Shown here one piece after another: positions 20,451 through 28,576 of a stretch of 64,000 nucleotides of DNA (position 1 is the first letter of the stretch; each line of letters starts with the position of its first letter). Both the position numbers and the translations under genes were made by a program. Source of the stretch: Piscicola geometra. Taxonomy: Eukaryota; Annelida; Clitellata; Hirudinida; Piscicolidae. A model generated the notes under the pieces. That model ran no database searches. It was not told the origin of the DNA and saw nothing but the letters and a program-made list of their open reading frames with translations. The stretch spans positions 905,991-969,990 of the forward strand of contig OX030969.1 in the NCBI GenBank assembly GCA_943735955.1, in the 5' to 3' direction.

Positions 20451-21269
20451 CTCTCATCATCCTTATTATCATAATCATCATCATCCTCATTATCATCATC
20501 AATTGTAGCCTATTCATCATCATCATTATAATTGCTAGATCTCAGCTCAGGAAAGCAGAAGAAAGAAGAAGGAGTATTTGGAAAGTCTCGAAAAGAAGTT
20601 AGAAGTGGTTTGGTGTGGTGGAGTTGTGGTGGTGTTGTGTGGTGGAGTTGTGGTGGTGTTTTGTGGTGTTGTGTGGTCGAGTTGTGTGGTGGAGTTGTGT
20701 GGTGTTGTGTGGTGGTGTTTTGGTGGTGTTTTGGTGGTGTTTTGGTGGTGTTTTGGTGGTGTTTTGGTGGTGTTTTGGTGGTGTTTTGGTGGTGTTTTGG
20801 TGGTGTTTTGGTGGTGTTATGTGTGGTATTTTAGTGGTGTATTGGTGTTTTATAATGACATCATCATCATCCCCATCATCACATGAGCAGAGTGGAAGTA
20901 ATAACACAAGAAAACAGTGGATTGAAGAAGAGAATCAACCTTCTAGAAAGTAACAACAGGTTATGATGATGATGATTTATAAAAAATGATAATAAAGTTT
21001 AAATATTAATGATGATAATGATATTATGCTGATATGATGATGAAGAGCGTGATGGTAATGGTTATGATGATGATTTCTATTATTGTTATCATCATTATCA
21101 TCATCATCAAAGATCTCTTATAAGCGAGCTTCAAAAGCTTCAGGCCTTAGTGAGCAGAGTGATGAAGTCTCCATCATCATCAGTATCATCATCATCATCA
21201 TCAGCATCCTCTTCCTCCTCATCAGCTTACTTCGCCTCATCGTCTTCACTCAATGATCCTTGTATTCTG
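9486..21269 (+). CDS. CREB3L: CREB3L1/2-type (OASIS/CrebA) ER-bound bZIP transcription factor, seven exons, incomplete at both ends
   Basis: Exons: 9486-9735, 9958-10488, 15413-about 15636, 20073-20216, 20539-20597, 20891-20959 and 21113-21269. All junctions are GT-AG and nearly all phases match; the exon 3 donor is uncertain. The joined protein has the acidic N-terminal region with EEHSYSL (EHSYSL is conserved in CREB3L1/2), a poly-Asn region, [14 protein letters not shown], the family signature [20 protein letters not shown], the basic region [19 protein letters not shown] and a leucine zipper ([39 protein letters not shown]). A Ser-rich segment follows. Known family members are ER-membrane proteins cleaved by S1P/S2P to free a nuclear activator of secretory genes. 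The TM and lumenal exons were not found downstream, nor the 5' exons upstream. Confidence 0.88.
9958..10488 (+). CDS. CREB3L: CREB3L exon: Asn/Gln-rich activation region
   Basis: Acceptor TTTAAACAG|AAAG and donor ACTG|GTGGGT; phase 1 at both ends, 531 nt, no stop. Rich in Asn and Gln runs encoded by imperfect AAC/CAA repeats. It ends in [15 protein letters not shown], in the position of the VIKAEP segment of human CREB3L1. Confidence 0.75.
10665..10775 (-). mobile_element. SINE-B fragment
   Basis: On the - strand this matches the body and tail of the SINE family best seen at 34031-34222 (GAGCAACCGTGAGCTATCAT, then GTTGCGTGCCTTGGCGC). The tRNA-like head is missing. It directly adjoins a (GATT)n LINE tail at 10772-10800. 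Confidence 0.7.
10772..10860 (-). mobile_element. LINE 3' tail fragment, (ATTG)n type
   Basis: ATCAATCAATCAAAACATTT followed by CTATAGCGCTTTTAATCG is the reverse complement of the LINE 3' end seen at 11060-11134 (AGCACTATAGAAATCTATTT plus GATTGATTG). It is a short 5'-truncated copy inside a CREB3L intron. Confidence 0.65.
11060..11134 (+). mobile_element. LINE 3' tail fragment, (ATTG)n type
   Basis: GAGCGCTCTTGAATTTGAAG, then AGCACTATAGAAATC and (GATT)n. This is the 3' end of a second CR1/L2-like LINE family, also represented at 12868-13235 and 40744-40796 (both - strand). SINE-B begins at its last repeat. Confidence 0.7.
11135..11195 (+). mobile_element. SINE-B head only
   Basis: GGCGAGCGGGTTGGCTTAGA is the tRNA-like head with the A box TGGCTTAGATGG. 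The copy is deleted within the anticodon/T-arm region and ends before the body. Confidence 0.7.
11196..12860. other. AT-rich intron sequence of CREB3L
   Basis: No coding sequence seen. It contains a short tandem repeat at about 12187-12320 (four copies of a 33-bp unit, AATTTCAGATTATTTTCATA plus AACAAAATTCA). At about 12572 a TAGAGGTCTGCACAGG motif may be an old hAT end related to the family at 28577. Confidence 0.5.
12868..13235 (-). mobile_element. Degraded CR1/L2-like LINE 3' part
   Basis: Begins at its 3' end with (CAAT)n and CTATAGCCCTCTTTCC. Further in, the - strand still resembles the RT C-terminal region ([16 protein letters not shown], from GTCAATTCGAGATAGAAAAA). Many stops and indels are present. 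Same family as the tails at 11060 and 40744. Confidence 0.65.
13468..14057 (-). mobile_element. piggyBac-like transposon fragment, broken transposase
   Basis: The - strand of about 13860-14055 encodes [37 protein letters not shown], then a stop, [10 protein letters not shown] and, after a frameshift, IRFDDPQ. This is the conserved N-terminal part of the piggyBac DDE domain (DDE_Tnp_1_7). At 13468 a TTAA is followed by GACGGATGGAGTCAAAATTG and ACCCC, resembling a looper/piggyBac end next to its TTAA target. The 5' half is replaced by a CR1 fragment at 14060. Nonfunctional. Confidence 0.72.
14060..14395 (-). mobile_element. CR1/L2-like LINE fragment with YADD
   Basis: On the - strand, [20 protein letters not shown] lies at about 14290-14355, followed by ISCISSLG, a stop, [19 protein letters not shown] and [20 protein letters not shown]. 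The YADD catalytic motif and the LNPTKTEII block identify a CR1/L2-group reverse transcriptase. Only about 110 codons remain. Confidence 0.8.
14400..15410. other. Intron sequence, pyrimidine-rich 3' half
   Basis: No gene recognised. 15014-15400 is strongly T/C-rich (TTTCTC-type) on the + strand and leads into the CREB3L acceptor at 15411-15412. The open frames there are low-complexity Phe/Leu/Ser and are not considered coding. Confidence 0.5.
15413..15636 (+). CDS. CREB3L: CREB3L exon: LTPPxSHxSDSE segment
   Basis: Acceptor CCACCCTACAG|AACCC; phase matches the exon ending at 10488. Encodes [16 protein letters not shown], then [19 protein letters not shown] and PPSPSVSRL, aligning with LTPPSSHGSDSDGS and the Pro-rich linker of vertebrate CREB3L1. 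The 3' end is uncertain: a donor at 15636|GTTGGT (phase 0) fits the next exon start at 20073, while 15599|GTGTCT (phase 2) would fit acceptors at 20077 or 20080. The GAT-rich frame beyond is taken as intron. Confidence 0.7.
15655..15760. repeat. 18-bp GATGATGATGGTGGCAGT repeat
   Basis: Four to five copies of GATGATGATGATGGTGGCAG-type units directly after the likely CREB3L donor. The frame stays open through it (Asp/Gly/Ser), but nothing shows that it is retained in mRNA. Confidence 0.75.
15777..15955 (+). mobile_element. SINE-B-like tRNA head joined to RTE-like LINE 5' end
   Basis: GAGCGGGAATGGCTTAGATG (A box), GTTCGAATC (B box) and the body CGTGAACTATCATATACCTA, then GATGCGGTGTTTGC, match SINE-B copies through about 15940. 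The sequence then continues into LINE 5' sequence (GGCGCATAAGAACCATGG) instead of the SINE tail. It may be a polymerase III-type promoter carried by the LINE, or a SINE inserted at its edge. Confidence 0.6.
15956..19970 (+). mobile_element. RTE-like LINE, near full length, inactivated
   Basis: 5' UTR about 15956-16719, then a single-ORF EN-RT protein in pieces. The endonuclease runs 16720-17400 ([46 protein letters not shown]), the linker to about 18240 and RT 18254-19080 ([57 protein letters not shown]). The C-terminal part to 19933 has [28 protein letters not shown] and a C2H2-like [17 protein letters not shown]. Stops at 17119, 17213, 18238, 19079 and 19506 and a frameshift near 18240 kill it. 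It sits in the CREB3L intron, same strand. I favour RTE-like but cannot exclude a related I-group clade. Confidence 0.85.
20073..20216 (+). CDS. CREB3L: CREB3L exon: [12 protein letters not shown] signature and start of basic region
   Basis: Acceptor CCACACCAAG|GTGAGC and donor AACAAG|GTGGTC. Encodes [40 protein letters not shown] and IRRKIKNK, close to [40 protein letters not shown] of CREB3L proteins. This is the most diagnostic exon of the gene. It lies 100 bp after the end of the intronic LINE. Confidence 0.9.
20283..20530. repeat. (CAT)n / (ATC)n microsatellite in CREB3L intron
   Basis: Imperfect CATCATCATC tract filling most of the 322-bp intron between two bZIP exons. Open frames in it (poly-Ser, poly-Met) are artefacts of the repeat. 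Confidence 0.9.
20539..20597 (+). CDS. CREB3L: CREB3L exon: bZIP basic region
   Basis: Acceptor ATAATTGCTAG|ATCTCA; donor AAAAGAA|GTTAGA. Encodes [19 protein letters not shown], the DNA-contacting basic region (the family signature is [14 protein letters not shown]). It joins in phase to the exons on both sides; too short to be found by frame length. Confidence 0.9.
20610..20850. repeat. GGTGGTGTTTTG 12-bp repeat, G-rich on + strand
   Basis: About 10 perfect copies of GGTGGTGTTTTG preceded by imperfect GTGGTGGAGTTGT units, inside the CREB3L intron between basic-region and zipper exons. Repeated GG runs on the coding strand could form two-tier quadruplexes in the pre-mRNA (inference). Confidence 0.9.
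20891..20959 (+). CDS. CREB3L: CREB3L exon: leucine zipper, first part
   Basis: Acceptor ACATGAGCAG|AGTGG; donor AACAACAG|GTTATG. Encodes [20 protein letters not shown] then SNN(R). Heptad leucines and the QEN motif fit the CREB3L zipper. Phases match both neighbours. Confidence 0.88.
21113..21269 (+). CDS. CREB3L: CREB3L exon: end of zipper and Ser-rich linker
   Basis: Acceptor ATCATCAAAG|ATCTC and consensus donor ATTCTG|GTGAGT, phase 0. Encodes [19 protein letters not shown] followed by a Ser-rich run, then AYFAS and LNDPCIL. The transmembrane segment should begin in the next exon, which I could not locate. Confidence 0.85.
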
Positions 21270-21559
21270 GTGAGTTGATCCTTTTTGGCGATGATGACGA
21301 TGATGACGATGATGATGATAATGATAATTATGATGAAGATGATGGAAGATGATATGAATGATGAGAATTCGACGAGAACCTTTGAAGAGCTATTACGGAT
21401 GGGTGAACAATAATGCGAAATTATTATAAATAACATTTTAATCATCATTATCATCACGTCAGGGTAATCATCATTACTAAACGTCAGTGTATTTTGGTTT
21501 CTTCGTAAATATTTCTCGTGTGCACCACCTGATTGATCCGAGGCTTCACTAGCAAGCAG

Positions 21560-22035
21560 TATTTAATATATATAAGATATACATTATTGTTATTATTATT
21601 ATTATCATTACTACTGTTATCATTATTATTATTATCCTTATTATTATTATCATTATTATCGTCATCATTATTTTTATAAGTATTATTAGCATTATTATTA
21701 TCCATATTAATATCGAGCGGGCTTGCTTAAATGATGAGTCGTTGGACCTGCAACTTAAAGGTCACCAGTTCGAATCTCTGTTTAGCCAACCGTGAGCTAT
21801 AATATACCTAGTGTATATGATGCTGTGTTTCACGACTTATGTCGTGTGAGTGGCGCCTCAGTTGCGTGCCTTGGCGCTTTATAAATACGCATTATTATAT
21901 ATATATTTATATTATTTATATTATCATTATTAATGATAATAATATTATTATTATTTATATTATTATTATTAATAATACTAATATTATTATGATATTATTA
22001 TTATTATTCATATTATTACTGTTATTATTATGTTC
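21560..22035. repeat. (ATT)n tracts around SINE-B
   Basis: ATT/ATC trinucleotide tracts at 21570-21710 and 21895-22035 flank the SINE. The second may be its 3' tail expanded. Confidence 0.7.
21714..21900 (+). mobile_element. SINE-B copy
   Basis: CGAGCGGGCTTGCTTAAATG head, B box AGTTCGAATC, body GTGAGCTATAATATACCTAG, GTTTCACGACTTATGTCG, and tail GTTGCGTGCCTTGGCGCTTT followed by (ATT)n. Near complete; lies in (ATT)-rich DNA. Confidence 0.85.
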
Positions 22036-22039
22036 ATGC

Positions 22040-22680
22040 GCAATGGTTACTCCTCCTAGGGTTATTGATTGAGCATGCCAGCCACTCTTTATACATTTTT
22101 TAATCGTTTTTTCTTATTCTTACTCATATAATTTTACTTATTAGAACCATACCTTTACTTTATTGTTTCTATTTTTTTTAAATGACTTGTTTATTATTGA
22201 TATTTTTTACAATCTCACAATAAGGGTTTCACTCTTATTCTTACTCGCGTTTATTCATAAAAATATTTCTTCCTTCATTTATTTATTCTAATTACACTAT
22301 TCGGCGCAAAATTGTGAACACCTTACTATTTTGATTATTTAAAAAAAACTTTTTTTCATGAAAAAAATTATATTAGAAACAATGTTGAATGTTTATAAAT
22401 AAATATTTTTTTTATTTATTACATATTGAAAAATAAATAACATTTTATACTAAAAATTATGTTTTAAATCATACTCTTGTATTTTGTGTTGTATACAGTA
22501 TGAAACTATGTAATTTAGTAGCTTTATAAAAAAATAATTTACAAAAATCGATTGTTGAAACAAAATTTTAGTAGTGTAAACAATATTGGAAACTTGTGGA
22601 AACACCGGAAAAGATGGTTTGGGTAGAAAGTTTTAATAATAGTGTGAACATTATTGGCAAATTAAATATAATTCAAGTTG
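22040..22680. other. AT-rich spacer
   Basis: No gene or repeat family recognised. Confidence 0.5.
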
Positions 22681-22682
22681 CC

Positions 22683-23152
22683 ACCATAGGACTGTTCCCG
22701 CTCCCGCCTCGTTCGCGCAATTCGATTCCTGTCCCGACCCGTTCCCGAAACTCTAATTTGTTTCATGATGCATCCTCACCGCCTTTTCACAAGATGACAC
22801 CATTTTAGCTTCAAACCACGGCCATATAAGGCTCCAAGACCAATGAGCTTTCGAGCCACTTCAGTAAATCCCTCACCTTCATGCTGTAACGAATGTTCTT
22901 TTGTCTTGAGCACAGAATAAACTCATGCATTGACTGCTTTTAGAATGAAGAGAAATAGATTTTTCACTTTTTATGTAGGCAATTTTGGTAATGCCAATAA
23001 CTTTTGTTCTTTCCGTTCCTGTTGATTTGAATGTTGATTCATGCTCACTTTCCTTCCGATCATCTTTTCCTGCTTCGCGACATTTCCCGTTTCCTATTTT
23101 TATTTTCATCGGAGTCCCGCGGGTATCCAGTCAGACTGAGTACCCGATCTGA
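22683..23152. mobile_element. hAT (TAGAGGTCGGAC family) degenerate copy 3
   Basis: Starts with GGACTGTTCCCGCTCCCGCC and CCCGACCCGTTCCCG repeats and ends with GAGTCCCGCGGGTATCC and GATCTGACGTCTA, matching the ends of the intact copy at 28577-30150. About 340 bp of internal sequence remain with no open transposase. No clear target duplication. Confidence 0.6.
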
Positions 23153-23159
23153 CGTCTAA

Positions 23160-23262
23160 AAATACACACTAACACACACAAACAGACACACACCTACACG
23201 CACACACACATAAACACACACACGCACATACACACACACACCAACACACACACATATACAAT
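23160..23262. repeat. (CA)n imperfect microsatellite
   Basis: ACACACACA-type repeat next to the hAT copy. Confidence 0.85.
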
Positions 23263-23269
23263 TCATAGC

Positions 23270-23751
23270 TTCGTCCAATAGATCGATATTAATTATTAAG
23301 AATTTAAAAAAGCAATAATAATAATACTAATTTTAATAAATTAGATTAGAAAAAATAATTGTTAATGGCCACGATATAAATAATAAATGAATTGCATTAA
23401 CAAGGGAAGTAACACGGCCAACAACAGTCGCAATTACAACAAAGCTAAGCACATTATGCTAAAGAATGTCGTTATATTTATACTTGCAACACGTACAAAA
23501 AGGCAGCGCCTTCAACATCTGCAACATTCCTCAGGTGACATGATGAGAATACGCAAGGATTCTGTGGCAAAGTAACTACCTTTCGATTCGAATAAGATAA
23601 ACAATCGTTTAACTGGTTTTATTATAAGTATTATTATTATTTATAATTACAAAATATTAATCATAAATAATCAGTTTCTTCAAACACTACAGAAACAGTA
23701 CGCCAAAAATAGAAGAAAAATAATGAAGGAAGTAGTATTAAAGGAGCGAAT

Positions 23752-23783
<32 letters not shown>

Positions 23784-24299
23784 GCTATTATTATTGATAT
23801 TTTGTACAAACATTATCGATTAGCTAGGTTTTTTCCTAAATTGCAACATGTTTTTGTTTGACTGTTTGGTTTCACGATCATATCAATGATAGAAAAGGTT
23901 AACTTGTTATGATATATTTTCTTTTTTGAAAGTTGCTTATTAATTTTATTTTCAATTAACTTAAAGTTAATTGTAGAAAAAAAGTTCACTTGATTCGGAA
24001 AAAATTTATCACTATCATCACCGTCTATAAACTGTTAAATGCTTTTTTGTTATGTTTTGCAACTTGAAGACTGTAATGGCCACTGATTGATTGTTATACT
24101 TGGCTGTTGTTGTTGTTGTATGCCGTACCAACAAAAATAAATAATTCCAAAGATTTAATTTTGTAGTTTTGTTAAGAAAGTTAAAATGATTGACGATGCA
24201 GCAACAACAACAGCTCCTACTTCCGCTATGATTCCCAACAACACATACATTCTTACATGTCATTTTTGGGTTTTGTTGTAGTATGGGTAGTCGTCTTCA
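23270..24299. other. AT-rich region, no supported gene
   Basis: A 62-codon open frame at 23387-23575 has a more balanced composition (basic C-terminus), but there is no homology I recognise and no splice or promoter context. An (ATT)n tract lies at 23755-23782. Confidence 0.4.
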
Positions 24300-24492
<193 letters not shown>

Positions 24493-25159
24493 GATTTTAT
24501 TTCAATGTTCTCTCATGACTTTATAGGTGATATGAGCCATTGCTGAAATACTGCTATATTTTTGGTATTAAATGTTATTTGAATGTTTTCATAATTTTGT
24601 TTCAAAGAATAATTAGGAATAATAATAATTATAATTATCAAACATTACTATTATCATTATCATCATCATTATTCAAATTACTGCAACATACCACAAAAAT
24701 TAAATTTAACTTAAGAACACAGCTCAACGAATCCAAATCAGTTTTCACTCACACCGAATGCCTTTTAGATCTAATTGGATCAGCAATAGAACGCCTTGTT
24801 TAATCTGCCACTTGGTGAATCACTTGCAAGCATCTACTTTCTAAACTATTTAATGATTTGATTGAATCCAGGCCATCAAACTCTTAAAATATTAATACTT
24901 TCCCAAACTTATTTTCCATTAATGTATTTACAACCATGCTGCATTTTGGCCTCTTTCCAACCTTTATCCCAAGTTAACCCTGAATTCGATTCAGTTATAA
25001 AATCAAATTTAATACTTTGGTGAGGCATACATTTCAATAGAAATTAAGGGATTTCTTATAAAGATTGATTTTTAGAGTTCATTAATTACAATGTATGCCA
25101 TGAATCGGTGCTTTCTTTCAGTGGAGTGCCTTAAATGCCCCAAGTCTCCATCGCGCCTT

Positions 25160-25317
25160 GCATCATCATCATCCCTCATCATCATCATCATCATCCCCAT
25201 CCCTCATCATCATCCTCATCCCTCATCATCATCATCATCATCATCCCCATCCCCATCCCCATCCCCATCCCTCATCATCATCATCATCATCATCCCCAAA
25301 CACCATCCCTCATCATC

Positions 25318-25386
<69 letters not shown>
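25160..25386. repeat. (CAT)n with CCCCAT interruptions
   Basis: CATCATCATC repeat with blocks of CCCCAT. Open frames are repeat artefacts. Confidence 0.92.
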
Positions 25387-25387
<1 letters not shown>

Positions 25388-25389
25388 AG

Positions 25390-28160
25390 GCAAATGAAAT
25401 ATCAAACAACGAGTTTCACTGTTTTAGTCTTTTGTGATAACTTCAATTGAAATTAATTTCTCTTATTTGTAAATATAAACAGTTGTTCTAAGTTTGATTC
25501 ATTTAACTGATTATCTATTTATTATAATGGATTATCTGCTTATCATCAACTGATTATCTTCCAAATCATTGAAATTAAATATTGAATACATGCACCAACT
25601 CATCACCCTGAGCTACCATCACGTGCAGGCATCCTTGACTATGCAATTTTTGAAATGCCAACTCATTTATTTTTTCCCACTTATCTTTTCGTTCTATTGA
25701 CGCCTTCTTTGAAAAACATTTATTTTATTTTCATTTATTTAATAATAATATTTAATCATTTCTTTTTTTAATATGTCAATTCAAACTAATCTGAATAACT
25801 TCATTTTAAAAATTATTTGAAAAGTAATATTTAATCCTGTTATTTGAAGAAATTTTTCCTTTCTGTTCTCTGTGGTTACAGGCTTTTCTTTCGTTTTTTT
25901 TGCCATTTAGTTTACGACTTCAGCGACATTAATTGAGAAAAAGAATTTTTTTTAAATATGTCAATTAATTTTTTTATTAATTATTTAAAATTTTACACTT
26001 TCTTAAAAACTTATAAAAAACAACTCAAGTTAAATAATTGTAATTTATGCAGTTATTGATTAAGTGCCTAGATGTTCATTGCATTTGCTATTCAGACTCG
26101 ATATTCACCATTTACTGCACATTTATTTTAGTGATTATCCATATTTCAATAATCTTATTAATTTTTGGGATGCTTCTAATATATTTTTTCAATTTTTTTT
26201 AAATCAAATTTTTTTGTGGATGGGTTTGCTGTTTTTGTTGCCTTCCTCCGGACATCAAGGTTTTCTGAGACGTGGAGTCCCAAACGGGTCCACACTCCAA
26301 GCTCCAAACTTCAGACACGTTCAAGATATCGTCCATCGAATACTTTTTAAAAGTTCGTCTTCCTCATTATTTTTAGAACTTCATCAACGCCTTGAGGTCT
26401 TCAATCAACTTTTGAATGCAGTGTGCTCTGTGCTTTGAATGTCTTTTTCAATTTGTTTTCTCTTGTTGCCTCTATCTCACCGAAGATGTAACTTACCCCT
26501 CTCAATTCCAAGCATATCACACACCGTCTGCAACATTCATTCCCATCTTTAAATCTAAACAATCTTAATTCTATTTACTTAATTGTGAATAACAATGCAA
26601 GTTCAATTTCCTATTAATATTATTACAACTATCATTAAAATTATTGCCACTCTTACTATCACCTACCTTCGTAATCGACATCATTACCAGCACCAGCTTT
26701 TTAGTAGGACCAGTAGTGCCATCTAAACTTCCCTTTGTATAGCGCTGTAGTAATTTATATAGCGCTGTTTGGTTGTTGTTTTAAAAAGTTAACTTATATT
26801 GTATCAATTCTTTTAATTTTCATCTTGCGACATTTGTAAAAAAAATGATACTAATAGTAATTTGCAATATATTCTATTATAAAATAATGTATTATATAAA
26901 ATATAATTTTTACACTCATTATTCAACACTATAATATATTAAAAGATTAAATAATTAAATATAATATTATAAACATAATATGCTAAAAAAAGAATTAAAT
27001 AAGAAAATATTAATAGTTATTATTTTCAGTCTTGTTAGATTTCTTTCAAATACTACATACGCAAAATATACTCTCAGCAGATTGATGCACAGTAAACTAA
27101 GATTATTATTCGCAATTTAATTAATTAATTTATTATCAATTTAATTATTCATTTATTATCTATTTAATTAATTCATTTATTTTAAATTTTAACTATTTAT
27201 TTATTAAAAAGTTTTGCTCAATTGGTGTTTTAACGTTTAGGTGCTCATGTTATTATTGATTACTTATCTTCTAATTATCCGATCCTCTATTTTTTTATAC
27301 TAATTAATTACTTTTGTTCTAATAACAATTATAATAACATTAATAATAATTATTATTCTTTTTTCACCAACTCTACTAGAGCGTGCAGCAGACACCTTCT
27401 GTCAACTTTTGGCACATCTTTCCTCTCCTACCGCAACTAATGTGAAATATCAATGATAATAATAGTAGTAGTAATAACAATAATATTGATAATATTGTAA
27501 TATAAAATGCTATAAATGTTTTTATTTTGTTTAAGAACGTTTTTAGCTTGAATTCCATGTCTGGTGGATGGGTGAGTGATTTTACATGCAGACATATGTT
27601 GGTCATTGTTTGTGTGCGTTACTTTCTAATTTCCGAGTTATGCCAAGTTACAATTGTACAGTGTTGCATGGAGATTCACTTGAGATGATGATGAAGATGA
27701 TGATGAAGCAAGTATGGAGAAGATAATGATACTGTTGAGTGGTTATTCTTGTTGACTTTTTAATAAAGTTTGTCAAAATTATTTGCTTTTGAAATAATGA
27801 CGTTTCAACGCATGCGTACTGGAGTGGTGGAAGCTTTCACTCACCCGCATGGGAGCTCTATCGTCTCCACGATGCAGTAGAACGCCAATGCACTGCTGAA
27901 ACCCGGTGTAGTGTGGGCGGCACACAGATTTTTTCATAATTTTTATAATATTATATTCTATTAACTTTAGTATTGTTAAATTTGAGTAATATAAATTATA
28001 TTGGGATTTCATAGGACTTAACAACGCTGACGCTTAAGGCTAAAACTTGGATTTAGTTTTTATAATAAGTGTCAATGTTGAATGTTTATGAAATAACCTA
28101 TTAAACCATATTCCAAATGGACTTTTTCCACGTTTTCGATTTTTTGTCTTTTCATGCCCC
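25390..28160. other. AT-rich region with a small GC-richer open block
   Basis: Mostly AT-rich. The block 26219-26438 is GC-richer and open in one + frame to a stop at 26438 (GVPNGSTLQAPNFRHVQDIV, then LELHQRLEVFNQLL). I do not recognise it and no good acceptor precedes it. Another GC-richer block at 27795-27930 is unassigned. TATAGCGCTG motifs at 26735-26765 look like LINE tails. Confidence 0.35.
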
Positions 28161-28163
28161 CCC

Positions 28164-28358
28164 CTAATACTAATAATAATAATAATAATGACGAGCATTA
28201 TTATAGTGGCGTATAACCCGAACGGGCTTCCAGGCCACTTAGGCTGCATATTTTCATTTGCGCCTTTGGGTTACTAGGGCATTGGTTGCACTTGAACCTA
28301 GGACCTTTCATTATTGGTCAAGCCGAGAGTCGTTGCCGACTCAGCTACCCGTTCACCC
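28164..28358 (-). mobile_element. SINE-A copy (tRNA head, CR1-like tail)
   Basis: On the - strand: GAACGGGTAGCTGAGTCGGC (A box TAGCTGAGTCGG), GGTCCTAGGTTCAAGTGC (B box), a short body, then GTGGCCTGGAAGCCCGTTCG, GGTTATACGCCAC, AATGCTCGTCATT and (ATT)n. The last about 60 bp match the 3' end of the CR1-like LINE at 5720-5789, including the AGCCCG..CGGG stem-loop. A second copy lies at 42703-42882. Confidence 0.82.
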
Positions 28359-28371
28359 TAATACTAATAAT

Positions 28372-28420
28372 CAAGGGCGTAACCAGCCCCGAATAAAAAA
28401 GGGGGGCAGTTTTAATTTTT
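28372..28420. mobile_element. Possible hAT-type terminus
   Basis: CAAGGGCGTAACCAGCCCCG followed by a run of G resembles CAGGGGCGTAGCCAGG-type ends of animal hAT elements. No partner end identified. Confidence 0.3.
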
Positions 28421-28576
28421 ACTTGTTAATTTACTTAATATTCATTCAACACAAAGATTTTAATATCTTGCTTATTATTCATTTAAAACGTTAATCTTTT
28501 TTGAAAAGTGTACTGCAAACCTGCACGTATCACAGCGCTGAATGTGATACCGATCATTCTCTGGTCTGTTGCAAAC

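Noticed and set aside
23387..23575. 62-codon basic open frame
   Set aside because: The composition is protein-like, but there is no homology, promoter or splice context; too short to support.
26132..26205. TM-like reading (IIHISIILLIFGMLLIYFF) after an AG, as the missing CREB3L TM exon
   Set aside because: Wrong phase for the donor at 21269. AT-rich DNA readily gives Ile/Leu/Phe runs, and nothing family-specific follows.
28258..28494. 78-codon open frame on the + strand
   Set aside because: It is the antisense of SINE-A with flanking AT DNA.
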